Source: Lachnospiraceae bacterium
Lineage (GTDB): Bacteria > Bacillota > Clostridia > Lachnospirales > Lachnospiraceae
Direction of reading: 5' to 3'
Length of the DNA stretch: 64,000 nt
NCBI GenBank assembly: GCA_017453065.1
Contig: JAFTKW010000005.1
Coordinates: 1 to 64,000 of the forward strand
A program made the translations under genes and the position numbers. Below the pieces are notes generated by a model, which was given only the letters and a program-made list of their open reading frames with translations, did no database searches and was not told the origin of the DNA. Within the stretch, counting starts at the first letter, position 1, and every line of letters starts with the position of its first letter. Of this stretch, positions 1-8,124 are shown piece after piece.

Positions 1-44
1 ATTAGTATAAATAACTGTTTTCTATCAAAGTTTTTCTTTTTCAT
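1..44 (-). CDS. 5' end of a gene leaving the left edge (unknown product)
   Basis: On the minus strand an ATG at 44-42 opens a frame that stays open to the window edge (14 codons, beginning MKKKNFDRK). It is preceded by AGGAG about 9 nt upstream, a good ribosome binding site. The lysine-rich start followed by LFIL could be the beginning of a signal peptide, but only 14 residues are visible. No function can be assigned. The start is supported by the ribosome binding site only. Confidence 0.45.
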   Translation of the reverse strand, partial: MKKKNFDRKQLFIL

Positions 45-70
45 GTTGTATCGCTCCTATGTTATTTACT

Positions 71-84
71 ACAATATGCATTGT
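71..84. promoter_or_regulatory. short inverted repeat upstream of the left-edge gene
   Basis: ACAAT-ATGC-ATTGT is a 5-bp inverted repeat placed 27-40 bp upstream of the minus-strand start at 44. Its position fits an operator or a promoter element for that gene. There is no further evidence, so this is a weak call. Confidence 0.25.
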
Positions 85-225
85 ATTTTATTTATGTAAT
101 CAATTGATAAATAAAAATCATTCTAGTGTGCATATCATATACGTAACTGATAATCACCTATTATCTATCAAAAAGAATTTTGGTGCATGTTTTTCAAAAA
201 TATAAAAATTTTATAGTTTCGAAAG

Positions 226-265
226 CGGCGGTGAAGGCAAGTGTTTTGTGGTTCACCGCCGTTTT
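226..265 (+). terminator. hairpin with T run, Rho-independent terminator candidate
   Basis: CGGCGGTGAA at 226-235 pairs perfectly with TTCACCGCCG at 252-261 and is followed by TTTT. It lies between the minus-strand gene at the left edge and the abiEi promoter, with no gene on either strand directly feeding it. It may insulate the toxin-antitoxin operon or be left over from a lost gene. Confidence 0.55.
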
Positions 266-288
266 AGCGATTAGTATTTTGAAAAGCG

Positions 289-327
289 CATAAAGTATTT
301 GAAAAAAGGAATACTTTATGATAAAAT
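289..327 (+). promoter_or_regulatory. abiEi promoter overlapped by inverted repeat 1
   Basis: TTGAAA (299-304) and TAAAAT (322-327) are separated by 17 bp and form a good sigma-A type promoter. CATAAAGTATT (289-299) and AATACTTTATG (310-320) form an 11-bp inverted repeat with a 10-bp spacer that covers the -35 box and the spacer. AbiEi antitoxins are known to bind inverted repeats in their own promoter and repress it. The layout here fits such autoregulation. Confidence 0.65.
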
Positions 328-349
328 TAAAATAGAAATTTTAAAAAAC

Positions 350-383
350 GCACAAAGTATTGGGAAAAGCAAATACTTTGTGC
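350..383 (+). promoter_or_regulatory. inverted repeat 2 upstream of abiEi
   Basis: GCACAAAGTATT (350-361) and AATACTTTGTGC (372-383) form a 12-bp inverted repeat with a 10-bp spacer. It repeats the core and spacer length of inverted repeat 1, about 62 bp away centre to centre. It lies in the leader between the promoter and the abiEi start. A paired site of this kind is expected for cooperative binding by the antitoxin. Confidence 0.65.
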
Positions 384-410
384 AAAAATCAAAATGAGAG
401 GCAATGTGAA

Positions 411-1175
411 ATGAAGCACTATGAAAATTTGCTGGAAAAGGGATATTTTACGAGAGAACAATTGATAGAAATTGTAGGAACAGCAGGGGCCGCAAATAGT
501 ATTATTTATGATTATCAGACGAAAGGTTTTATTGAAAAAGTAAAAAGAGATTTTTATGTGGTAATCAGCTTGGAGACAAAACAGCCGGTTCTCTCTCGCT
601 ATCAGATAGGCTCGAATTTGTTTGCTGATGCCTGTATCACGCATCATAGTGCCTTTGAGGTATATGGATACGGAAGTCAAGTTTTCTATGAATGTTTTGT
701 GGCAACTGATAAGAGATTTTCGGATTTCGAATATGATGGGGTAGTGTATCGCCGAGTAGAACGTAAGCCTGATATAGAGGTGACTCGGCAAGGAAATATG
801 TGTATTACATCTATGGAACAGACAGTGATGGATAGCATTCGGGATTTTGAAAAGATAGCAGGGTTGGAAGAAGTAATACGATGCATGATGTTGGTTCCGG
901 GATTGAATGAGCAGAAGGTTCTATCATGCCTTGCCAGAAATGATAACGGATTTTTGTATCAAAAGTGTGGATATATTTTCGAGGAACTGAACGAGGAATT
1001 TCATTTTTCGATTGAATTTTTTGCAGAGTGTGAGGCACATTCTTCGGATGCAAGAAAGTATTTGATGAAGGAATCACAGAATACTGTGTATTGTGAACGA
1101 TGGAAACTTTATGTGCCGCCATCATTAAAAGGACTAATAGATAAAGGGGTAGGGGATTATGATGCAATTGGATAG
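411..1175 (+). CDS. AbiEi-like antitoxin / transcriptional repressor
   Basis: The product has 254 residues if read from ATG 411, which is preceded by GAGAGG; an upstream in-frame start at 360 lies inside inverted repeat 2 and is less likely. The N-terminal third (KGYFTREQLIEIVG...IYDYQTKGFIEKVKRDFYVV) looks like the winged helix-turn-helix of type IV antitoxins of the AbiE family, followed by the AbiEi C-terminal region with the conserved SMEQTVMDSI stretch. In this family the antitoxin represses the operon and neutralises the AbiEii nucleotidyltransferase without stable binding. The gene overlaps the toxin gene by 17 bp and has two inverted repeats upstream. The partner is truncated, so it may now be an orphan antitoxin. 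Confidence 0.75.
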   Translation: MKHYENLLEKGYFTREQLIEIVGTAGAANSIIYDYQTKGFIEKVKRDFYVVISLETKQPVLSRYQIGSNLFADACITHHSAFEVYGYGSQVFYECFVATDKRFSDFEYDGVVYRRVERKPDIEVTRQGNMCITSMEQTVMDSIRDFEKIAGLEEVIRCMMLVPGLNEQKVLSCLARNDNGFLYQKCGYIFEELNEEFHFSIEFFAECEAHSSDARKYLMKESQNTVYCERWKLYVPPSLKGLIDKGVGDYDAIG

Positions 1176-1608
1176 ATTGACACTCGGTAGGGTGGCAAAA
1201 GAATTAGGCTTTGTAAGAGATACATTGGAGAAGGTTTGCCGTTTGGCGGATGTGCTTAAGTTTATGGAATCGGATGAACTTTTGTCAGAGGCGATTGCCC
1301 TAAAGGGCGGAACAGCTATCAATCTTACTATTTTTGATTTGCCGAGATTATCTGTGGATATTGATTTGGATTATTGCAGAAGTATTGATAGAGAGAAAAT
1401 GCTTGTAGACAGAGATATTATTACAGACAAAATTAGCAAGTATATGAATGCAAGCGGATATACGTTGAGCCCTAAATCAAAGAACTATCATGCTTTGGAT
1501 TCTTTCGTGTACGAATATATAAATTGTGGTGGAAAAGTGATAAGCATTAAAAAAGCAACAGCGAAAAACGGACTTCTCTATAGAAAAAAACGATTTAATA
1601 TGTTATAG
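1159..1608 (+). pseudogene. AbiEii-like nucleotidyltransferase toxin, truncated
   Basis: The 149-residue frame carries the nucleotidyltransferase signature of AbiEii/AbiGii toxins: KGGTAINL at about 49-56 and the metal-binding DIDLDY at about 67-72. Family members are usually near 280-300 residues. Here the similarity stops after the ...FVYEYINCGG stretch (about residue 122). The last 25 residues (basic, ending KKRFNML) do not look like the family, which normally continues into a conserved Ile/Lys/Glu-rich strand. The C-terminal half is therefore missing. The start at 1159 or 1162 overlaps abiEi by 17 bp, as expected for this operon. The break lies just before the cassette starting at 1654, which suggests that the cassette or a deletion replaced the rest of the toxin gene. 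Confidence 0.65.
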
Positions 1609-1653
1609 TACTTGATAGAAGGAAGAACATCAATTAGATAGGAAAAAACAAAT

Positions 1654-2103
1654 ATGGAAATTGAAATAACTACTATGTGCGCCGTTGTAAATGAAGGAAA
1701 AGTTCTTATGATTAATCGAAAGAGAAACTGGAAAGGGTGGGCTTTCTTAGGCGGGCATTTGGAAGCTGGAGAAAGTGTGGAGATGTGCGTAAAAAGAGAA
1801 ATATACGAGGAAGCAGGGATACAAATAAGAGCCCCACGGTTTGTAGGTATAACAAATATATATAACCCAGAATTATTAAAAAGGCATATTATATTTAACT
1901 ATGTGACAAGTTCATTTGAAGGATGCTTGAAAGAACAGTGTGAAGAGGGAGAGATAAGTTGGATAAATATTGATTCTATAGAAATGCAACAATTAGCAGA
2001 GGGAATGGAATATCGCTTGCCTCTTTTTTTTACCAATAAGTATTCTGAACTATATATAGAGTGGAAAGAAGACTGTGGATATACCAAAGTGGAATATATT
2101 TAA
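1654..2103 (+). CDS. NUDIX hydrolase
   Basis: This 149-residue protein has a complete Nudix box: G at the HLEAGE turn, then E, seven residues, and REIYEEAGI (roughly residues 33-54). NUDIX enzymes hydrolyse a nucleoside diphosphate linked to another group. The N-terminal part, with WKGWAFLGGHLEAGES, resembles the MutT/8-oxo-dGTP diphosphatase branch. It is the first gene of a six-gene run on the same strand, 18 bp before the next gene, and is preceded by AGGAAA. In this setting a housekeeping role is less likely than handling a nucleotide made or sensed by the cassette. That role is inference. Confidence 0.85.
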   Translation: MEIEITTMCAVVNEGKVLMINRKRNWKGWAFLGGHLEAGESVEMCVKREIYEEAGIQIRAPRFVGITNIYNPELLKRHIIFNYVTSSFEGCLKEQCEEGEISWINIDSIEMQQLAEGMEYRLPLFFTNKYSELYIEWKEDCGYTKVEYI

Positions 2104-2121
2104 GAAAATAGAGGTATAAAT

Positions 2122-4002
2122 ATGGGGAAGAATTATCGAAAAGAGCTTGATTCATTATCAGAAATTTATAGAAAGGCTATATGTTGTGATTGTGAAATAA
2201 TCTCAAATTTTATAAATAAATACTGCCAAAAGACTTTTCTGGCAATCGGTTCAGGTGGGTCTTTTTCTGTTGCTAAAATATTTGAGTATATGTGTACAAT
2301 TTCAGGCAGAATGAGTAAGAGTATTACTCCATTAGAATTAGGACATTATAGTGACCAATTAAAGCAGAACGTTGCGGTATTATTTACCGCAGGTGGGAGC
2401 AATAATGATTCTCGCAATGCTTATACATATGTAAGTAATTATGAGATGGAGGGGATTTTAACATGTTGTATGAAGCAGAATTCTCCAATCAAGAAAATGC
2501 AAAAAGAAAATTTGCATAATTATTTCTTTGAGTATCAGATGCCAGTTGCCAAAGATGGTTATTTGGCGGTAGAATCGATGATTTCCTTCTTGACTATATT
2601 GTCTAATGCCTTTTGGAAAGCAACAAGAAATTCTTTTTTCAAGATATCGGAGGATGACGATTGGTTAAATCGTAAGATAGATATAGATATACTGAACCGA
2701 GTCTTACAAAAGCAAAGTATCATTGTTTTACATGGTGGCATTACCACTCCGGCTGCTGTAGACTTGGAATCAAAATTTAGTGAAACTTCTTTGGGAAATA
2801 TTCAATTAGTGGATTTTCGTAATTTTGCACATGGACGTCACTTTTGGCTGAGTGATAGGGAGGATAGTACAGGGATTATAGCCTTAGTATCTTCCAAGGA
2901 ACAAAAAATAGCAAAGCAAACGTTACAAGTTGTACCAGAAAGTATTCCTATCTTTAGTGTGGATATTGATGATAGTACCATTATGGGACTTTTTGAAGCT
3001 TTTCATTTTATTTTCGAAATAGTATATCAAGCCGGAATGCTAAGGGGAATTGATCCAGGGAAACCTAAAGTGCCAGATTTTGGAAGAAAAATGTACCATA
3101 TAAATTATAGTATGGGTAATAAAAGAAACGATGTCGTTTTATGTGCCGCAGAGAGGAAAAAAGCTGTAGGCATGAATAGTTGTATGGCAGAATATTTCGA
3201 GCAAGGAAAAGAAAACTATAAAAGACTTAAAAGGAATAGCTTTCGTGGAATTATATTTGATTATGACGGGACATTGCATAATAAAGAAAAGTATACATCG
3301 ACAGAAAGTGCAATTTTTGACCGGATTAATGAATTCTTGGCAGCAGGTATTCAGATTGGCATAGCAACTGGCAGAGGACAATCCGTAAGAAGAGAATTGC
3401 AAAAAGTAATAGAAGAACAGTATTGGAAGGATGTAGTGATTGCGTATTATAATGGTGGATGCATTGGAACATTGGATGATAACATGCAACCAGATAAAAA
3501 GTCGAAAGGTTTTCCGATTGAATTTGAAGAAATTAAAGTTTTTTTGGAAACATCAATTCCAAAAGAAACACTAAAAGTGGATGGCATTAAGGACAGAAAT
3601 CCTTTTCAACTTACAATTATTAATGATAACGACGAAAGAGGAAAAGCTTGTTTAGAAGTAATCAAAGAATTTGTTAGACAAAAATCAACTGTAAAGATAT
3701 TAGAATCGAGTCATTCTATAGATATCATACCATTAAAGAGCAGCAAGAATAATATTTTTAGTTGGGGACTATGGAAGCAGTACAATGAAGATGACTTCTT
3801 GCGATTTGGTGATGCGGGGCACTTTGGCGGAAATGATTATGAATTATTGCAGAGTATTTATGGGATAAGTGTTGATAGTATATCAACATCGCCAAAGTAT
3901 TGTTGGAATTATGCAAAACAAGGGATGCGTAATTTAGAAGCAACCTTATATTATCTATCGGAAAGGCTTGAAATTACTCAGGATGGAATAAAGTGGAGAT
4001 AA
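2122..4002 (+). CDS. SIS-domain / HAD phosphatase fusion protein
   Basis: This 626-residue protein has two recognisable enzyme modules. Residues about 1-340 look like a double SIS (sugar isomerase) fold: IGSGGSFSVAK near 42-52 and TAGGSNNDS near 89-97 are typical phosphosugar-binding loops, and a second half begins near 198. Residues about 372-620 look like a Cof-type HAD phosphatase: nucleophile motif DYDGTL at 380-385, ATGRG near 415-419, and a GDAGHFGGNDYE acidic motif near 560-572. Such a fusion could bind or isomerise a phosphosugar and remove a phosphate. It is followed 3 bp later by the phosphoribosyltransferase-like gene. The fold calls come from motifs; the substrate is unknown. Confidence 0.75.
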   Translation: MGKNYRKELDSLSEIYRKAICCDCEIISNFINKYCQKTFLAIGSGGSFSVAKIFEYMCTISGRMSKSITPLELGHYSDQLKQNVAVLFTAGGSNNDSRNAYTYVSNYEMEGILTCCMKQNSPIKKMQKENLHNYFFEYQMPVAKDGYLAVESMISFLTILSNAFWKATRNSFFKISEDDDWLNRKIDIDILNRVLQKQSIIVLHGGITTPAAVDLESKFSETSLGNIQLVDFRNFAHGRHFWLSDREDSTGIIALVSSKEQKIAKQTLQVVPESIPIFSVDIDDSTIMGLFEAFHFIFEIVYQAGMLRGIDPGKPKVPDFGRKMYHINYSMGNKRNDVVLCAAERKKAVGMNSCMAEYFEQGKENYKRLKRNSFRGIIFDYDGTLHNKEKYTSTESAIFDRINEFLAAGIQIGIATGRGQSVRRELQKVIEEQYWKDVVIAYYNGGCIGTLDDNMQPDKKSKGFPIEFEEIKVFLETSIPKETLKVDGIKDRNPFQLTIINDNDERGKACLEVIKEFVRQKSTVKILESSHSIDIIPLKSSKNNIFSWGLWKQYNEDDFLRFGDAGHFGGNDYELLQSIYGISVDSISTSPKYCWNYAKQGMRNLEATLYYLSERLEITQDGIKWR

Positions 4003-4005
4003 AGC

Positions 4006-5121
4006 ATGAAAGATGAATTGGCGCAGGCAATACTAAAAGATGAGATGCATAATTGGAAAATCGTCGAAACCGTTTCAGAAATAAAAAATATACAGATTAT
4101 TTCAGAAATAAAATATGATGATTATCAGCAATATACCCAAGGAATGAGATATATTGAAAGTATTGCCTTGTGGTTACGTCAATTTGATACCCCAGAAGAA
4201 AAGCAATTAGCATATGAATTTGTAAAAAATCAGCTTATATACATATCAGAAGAAGAAATGCGTCAACTGGTGATGTATGTGTTCCCATTAAAAATGAAAA
4301 AATATCTCTTGGACAAGACAAGGAAATTTTGTGATAAAAAGGAGATAAAAAGTGTAGAAGAGCGTAAAGGTATATATAGCTATTTTCGTAGAAGTAGTCT
4401 TTTTTTGGGATTGAGTGATGGAGCGCATATGGATTTTTTTAGACGACAGAATCCGGAACTAAGCAATGAACAAGTATTTGTACATTACGATTTTTCACAA
4501 GCAAAGGCAGATGACATGCGCAAAGAATTCTGCGATGATGAACAAGTAAAAAAAATACAGAATAGCTATGCGGAGTTAGAAGGCAAAGATTTTAGTACCT
4601 TTTTCTTGATTGATGATTTTACTGGGAGCGGTAGAAGTTTTATTCGACGGGATGATAGTGGGTGGCACGGAAAAATTAACAAATTTATTGAGTTATTGGA
4701 AAGAGACAATTTTGATTATAAAAGTGCAGATATACATGTAATTCTGTATATATCAACCGAAAAATCTCTGGGATATATAAAAAAACAACTAGAAAGTTAT
4801 GTGGCAGAAAAAGAATTGCAAGCGATTACAGTTGAAGCAGTACAAATTGTAGAACCAATTGAATTAGAAGGACAAAAAGAGTTGCTGAAATTACTGGAAA
4901 GTAATTATCAAAAATATATAGATTTAGGTTATAAAAGTTATGAAGATAAACACTTTAAAAAAGGAGATGGGAAATATCCGTATCTTGGTTTTGCAGATTG
5001 CTCGTTACCTTTGATTTTATCACATAACACACCTAATAACTCGTTACCTGTATTATGGTATTCTTGGGGAGAGCAGGTAAATGCTTTATTTCCTAGAGTG
5101 ACGCGGCATAAGGAGATGTAG
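4006..5121 (+). CDS. phosphoribosyltransferase-like protein of a conflict-type cassette
   Basis: This 371-residue protein carries FFLIDDFTGSGRSF (about 199-212), which has the form of the PRPP-binding loop of type I phosphoribosyltransferases (hydrophobics, two acidic residues, then TGSG). Residues 1-190 are a helical N-terminal extension. The C-terminus carries a distinctive SHNTPNNSLPVLWY stretch at about 340-353. From memory, this last motif occurs in a PRTase family that is usually paired with an ORC/CDC6-like ATPase in predicted bacterial conflict systems. That match should be verified. The gene sits 3 bp after the SIS-HAD gene and 3 bp before the ATPase gene, so the products are probably made together. 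The base or acceptor is unknown. Confidence 0.7.
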   Translation: MKDELAQAILKDEMHNWKIVETVSEIKNIQIISEIKYDDYQQYTQGMRYIESIALWLRQFDTPEEKQLAYEFVKNQLIYISEEEMRQLVMYVFPLKMKKYLLDKTRKFCDKKEIKSVEERKGIYSYFRRSSLFLGLSDGAHMDFFRRQNPELSNEQVFVHYDFSQAKADDMRKEFCDDEQVKKIQNSYAELEGKDFSTFFLIDDFTGSGRSFIRRDDSGWHGKINKFIELLERDNFDYKSADIHVILYISTEKSLGYIKKQLESYVAEKELQAITVEAVQIVEPIELEGQKELLKLLESNYQKYIDLGYKSYEDKHFKKGDGKYPYLGFADCSLPLILSHNTPNNSLPVLWYSWGEQVNALFPRVTRHKEM

Positions 5122-5124
5122 AAG

Positions 5125-7026
5125 ATGGTTTGGAAAAATCCTTTTTTAGCAAAAAATACAGAACAGCAATCGGATTTTTTAACTTTATTTGAAAGTGCCG
5201 TATTGCAGATGATAGAAGATAAAAACTTTTCGGGTGTGAGTTATGTGTCCAGTACTCCAGGGGCGGGAAAAACCTCTTTGTTTCGGGCGTTTTCTAACGA
5301 TATATTAGGCAGAACTGCAGAAAAAGAACAGAAAGAAGATAACAAGGAATATTTTGATTATATGAAAAAACTGGGGGTTATTCGAAACGATAAAATACTA
5401 CTATTTAGTGGATATTTATCGTGCGCTCGTAGTTATAGTATAATAGAGGAGATGTTCCAAAATGGAAGACGTAAACAAGTTTTTTTTGCTTTGTTAAATT
5501 ATCGAATTGCAATATCTTTTATGCGTGGAATTGAGAAGGTGTTTGATTGGTCCTTGGAAGATTATGAAAAAGTTACATTTTTAAATTTACCGGAAGAAAT
5601 GGAAGCGGAATCAGAGTACTTTAAAAATGGAAGGACTGTATATGACTGGGCCTGTAACGGAGAACGAGAATTGTGCAGGTATTTAGATAGTGATAGATCT
5701 GAGAGAATAGCGCTTTCGTTTATTCATACTACACTTTTGATTTTGAAGTTATTTGAACCAAGTAATATCTTAATTAATGAAGAACAATATTTTGAAAAAT
5801 CGCTAATGATTTTTGATGATTTTCACAAATTGGCAGAAAACCAGAGAAGATATATGTCTGAAGCAGTGTTGACTCTAAAGACGAATACGGGTGTATGGTT
5901 TGGACAAAGATTAGAAGGCGTTGAGAGTGCACAAGTAATTTCAATGGATGGTAGTTTAGATAGAGATTATCATCTGAATATTGTAATAGATAATTATTGG
6001 GCAGAAAAATACGCAGCCTTTTATTCAATGATAGGGAGGATTGCAGATCGAAGAGTTAAAGAGGCACAAATAAATGCACTTTCAAATTTTTCGGATTGCA
6101 TTTCAGAAGAGATAGATTTAAAGGCTTATACTAAAAATTTGAAAAAGTTTTGTGCGGACATTTATGCGTATTTGGTAAATAATTTCGAAACAAAACTGAA
6201 ATATTCAGAGATATTGTCATACTTAAAAGAGAATGAGCAAATGAATGCTATGGAGAAAGCGGTTTGGTATGAATGTATTATGATAATGGAGCGAAGAGAA
6301 CAAAGCGGTCAACTTTCGTTTTTTCTTGGGGAGATAAAATCTTTGGAATCCTTTCGAAATTTTGTATCTTTGAATGAAAAAGGAGCTAGATTTTATGTGT
6401 GCCATAAATGTAAAATTCCGTTTTATTATGGAATAAGTAATTTACAGATACTTTCTTCTTGTAATGTCCAACAATTTCTTGTGTTTGCAGGTGCCTATTT
6501 TGACAGTTGTCGTATTAAGTCACTCGGGAATTATAAAAGACGGAAAAAAATTGCTTTATCGCCAGAAGAACAAATGGAAACAATAAGCAATATTGTGAAA
6601 CAACGCTGGGATGACATGGATTTTAGGTATTCAAATATTGAGACGATAAAACTGTTTTTAAATAATATTGGTAAATTAGGTCAAGATGCTAGAGATTTAG
6701 GTAAAAATTCTTATGAAGGAGGGGCATATACAGGAATTGCAATCAATAAGCAGGAATTGAAACAAAATTTGCACAATCCAGAGTATCAATTACTAATCGA
6801 AGTGCTGGGAGCGTGTATTTCTTCACGGTATTTGGAAAGAAGAGAAGGCAAAAAGAGCGGTGAAATAACGTTATATTTGAACAGATGGTTATGTGTTTAC
6901 TATGAGTTGCCATTGGCATATGGAGGTTTTAAACGTTGTACATTGAATAAACTTTTGAAAATGTGTCAACAGACGGATGTTGTGGAGGATGGACAACTGG
7001 AATTAAGTTTAGGGGGAAGAGAATAA
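5125..7026 (+). CDS. ORC/CDC6-like P-loop ATPase
   Basis: This 633-residue protein has a Walker A motif STPGAGKTS at 43-51 near the N-terminus and a Walker B-like LMIFDDFH at 227-234. An arginine-bearing WFGQRLE follows about 30 residues later, as expected for sensor elements of an AAA+/STAND-like fold. The remaining 350 residues are helical with no motif I recognise. They include one possible zinc-binding pair in VCHKCKIPF. In the cassette it would be the NTP-driven sensor or switch. It starts 3 bp after the PRTase gene with a GGAG site inside that gene's end, and its TAA overlaps the next ATG by 1 nt. Confidence 0.7.
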   Translation: MVWKNPFLAKNTEQQSDFLTLFESAVLQMIEDKNFSGVSYVSSTPGAGKTSLFRAFSNDILGRTAEKEQKEDNKEYFDYMKKLGVIRNDKILLFSGYLSCARSYSIIEEMFQNGRRKQVFFALLNYRIAISFMRGIEKVFDWSLEDYEKVTFLNLPEEMEAESEYFKNGRTVYDWACNGERELCRYLDSDRSERIALSFIHTTLLILKLFEPSNILINEEQYFEKSLMIFDDFHKLAENQRRYMSEAVLTLKTNTGVWFGQRLEGVESAQVISMDGSLDRDYHLNIVIDNYWAEKYAAFYSMIGRIADRRVKEAQINALSNFSDCISEEIDLKAYTKNLKKFCADIYAYLVNNFETKLKYSEILSYLKENEQMNAMEKAVWYECIMIMERREQSGQLSFFLGEIKSLESFRNFVSLNEKGARFYVCHKCKIPFYYGISNLQILSSCNVQQFLVFAGAYFDSCRIKSLGNYKRRKKIALSPEEQMETISNIVKQRWDDMDFRYSNIETIKLFLNNIGKLGQDARDLGKNSYEGGAYTGIAINKQELKQNLHNPEYQLLIEVLGACISSRYLERREGKKSGEITLYLNRWLCVYYELPLAYGGFKRCTLNKLLKMCQQTDVVEDGQLELSLGGRE

Positions 7027-8117
7027 TGTTTTCATTTGAAAATTGTCTTTTTATTGAAGGAGAAGATGAAATAAGAGCGCATTTCGAAGGTGAAAATGAG
7101 ACGTTATTAATTGCAGGAAAGGGATTTGATCCCCGCGCGACGAAAGGTTTAGAGTGTATTCAAAATGTTGTAAAACAATTGAGTGTCTGCATAATCGATT
7201 ATGAAGATAAGGGAATTAGAGAGAATAAACTACATGAGTCTCGTAGCGAAGAAAATATGAAGCGTATAGAGCAGATATGTAAGAATAAAAAATTGTTTTA
7301 TAGAAAAGTTCCGCAATATTCGAAACAGAATAGCTCGAAGGTCCTTGTTATCTCAGAAAGCGTGAGAGAAGCATTTAATGGTGAAAGTATTCAACAGTAT
7401 AAGAATATTATTATAGATATTAGTGCTATGCCTAGAGCAGTTGTATTTAGCTTGATAAAAAGAGTACTAAAAATTAAGAGTGAATGTCAAAAAGTATATA
7501 TTGTTGTTTGTGAGAATAGTGAATGGGATGAGAAAATCAATCCGGTGATAGTGGAAGAATCGGCAGAGTATTTGCAGGGTTTTAATACTTTTTCGATGTC
7601 TCAAGATAATTCAATTGAACAAACAATATGGATTCCGATGTTGGGGATGAATGAAGAGAATGCATTTCAAATTATTTATAATTTTTTGGATCCTGTAGAA
7701 ATATGTCCAGTAGTACCTTTTCCTTCAACGGATATTCACCGAGGAGAAGCTATTCTTCGATCATATGGTGAGGAATTGTTTAGAGTTCATAACATTGATA
7801 AAAGAAATATTATCTATGTGCCGGAAAATCATCCGGTACTTATTTATCAGAAGTTATATGATACTGTTCGCTATTATGAGAAAGCCTTAGCGAGAGAAGT
7901 ACATAGTGGGAATGGGTATAAGTATGCCTTTTCATCGCAATCAAGTAAATTGATTGATTTAGGAATGTTGCTTGCAATTTTATGTTTGGAGGAACAGTCG
8001 ATCAAAGTGGGTATAGTAGTTGTTGAGAATCAGGGATATTCTTCGAATGAAGAGTATTCTGAGAAGAATAACAAGATGTATTGTTTGTGTATAAATGATG
8101 AAATATTTGGTTGGTGA
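7026..8117 (+). CDS. unknown cassette protein, Rossmann-like
   Basis: This 363-residue protein belongs to no family I recognise with confidence. The start at 7026 is chosen because AGGGGGAAGA precedes it and the ATG overlaps the upstream stop (TAATG). Alternating hydrophobic strands and helices suggest an alpha/beta fold, perhaps in two halves. The first has LLIAGKGFDPRA (27-38) and IIIDISAMPRAVVFSL (128-143). The second has PFPSTDIHRG (231-240) and YVPENHPVLIYQKLYD (264-279). The DISAMPR loop after a hydrophobic strand could bind a nucleotide or phosphate. It is strictly embedded between the ATPase and kinase genes, so it should act with them. A ligand-sensor of CARF type is possible but not demonstrated. 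Confidence 0.6.
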   Translation: MFSFENCLFIEGEDEIRAHFEGENETLLIAGKGFDPRATKGLECIQNVVKQLSVCIIDYEDKGIRENKLHESRSEENMKRIEQICKNKKLFYRKVPQYSKQNSSKVLVISESVREAFNGESIQQYKNIIIDISAMPRAVVFSLIKRVLKIKSECQKVYIVVCENSEWDEKINPVIVEESAEYLQGFNTFSMSQDNSIEQTIWIPMLGMNEENAFQIIYNFLDPVEICPVVPFPSTDIHRGEAILRSYGEELFRVHNIDKRNIIYVPENHPVLIYQKLYDTVRYYEKALAREVHSGNGYKYAFSSQSSKLIDLGMLLAILCLEEQSIKVGIVVVENQGYSSNEEYSEKNNKMYCLCINDEIFGW

Positions 8118-8124
8118 GTGATAT

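Noticed and set aside
327-791. 154-codon minus-strand frame across abiEi
   Set aside because: It lies antisense to a well-supported gene and across its promoter, with a low-complexity Phe/Ile/Leu-rich product.
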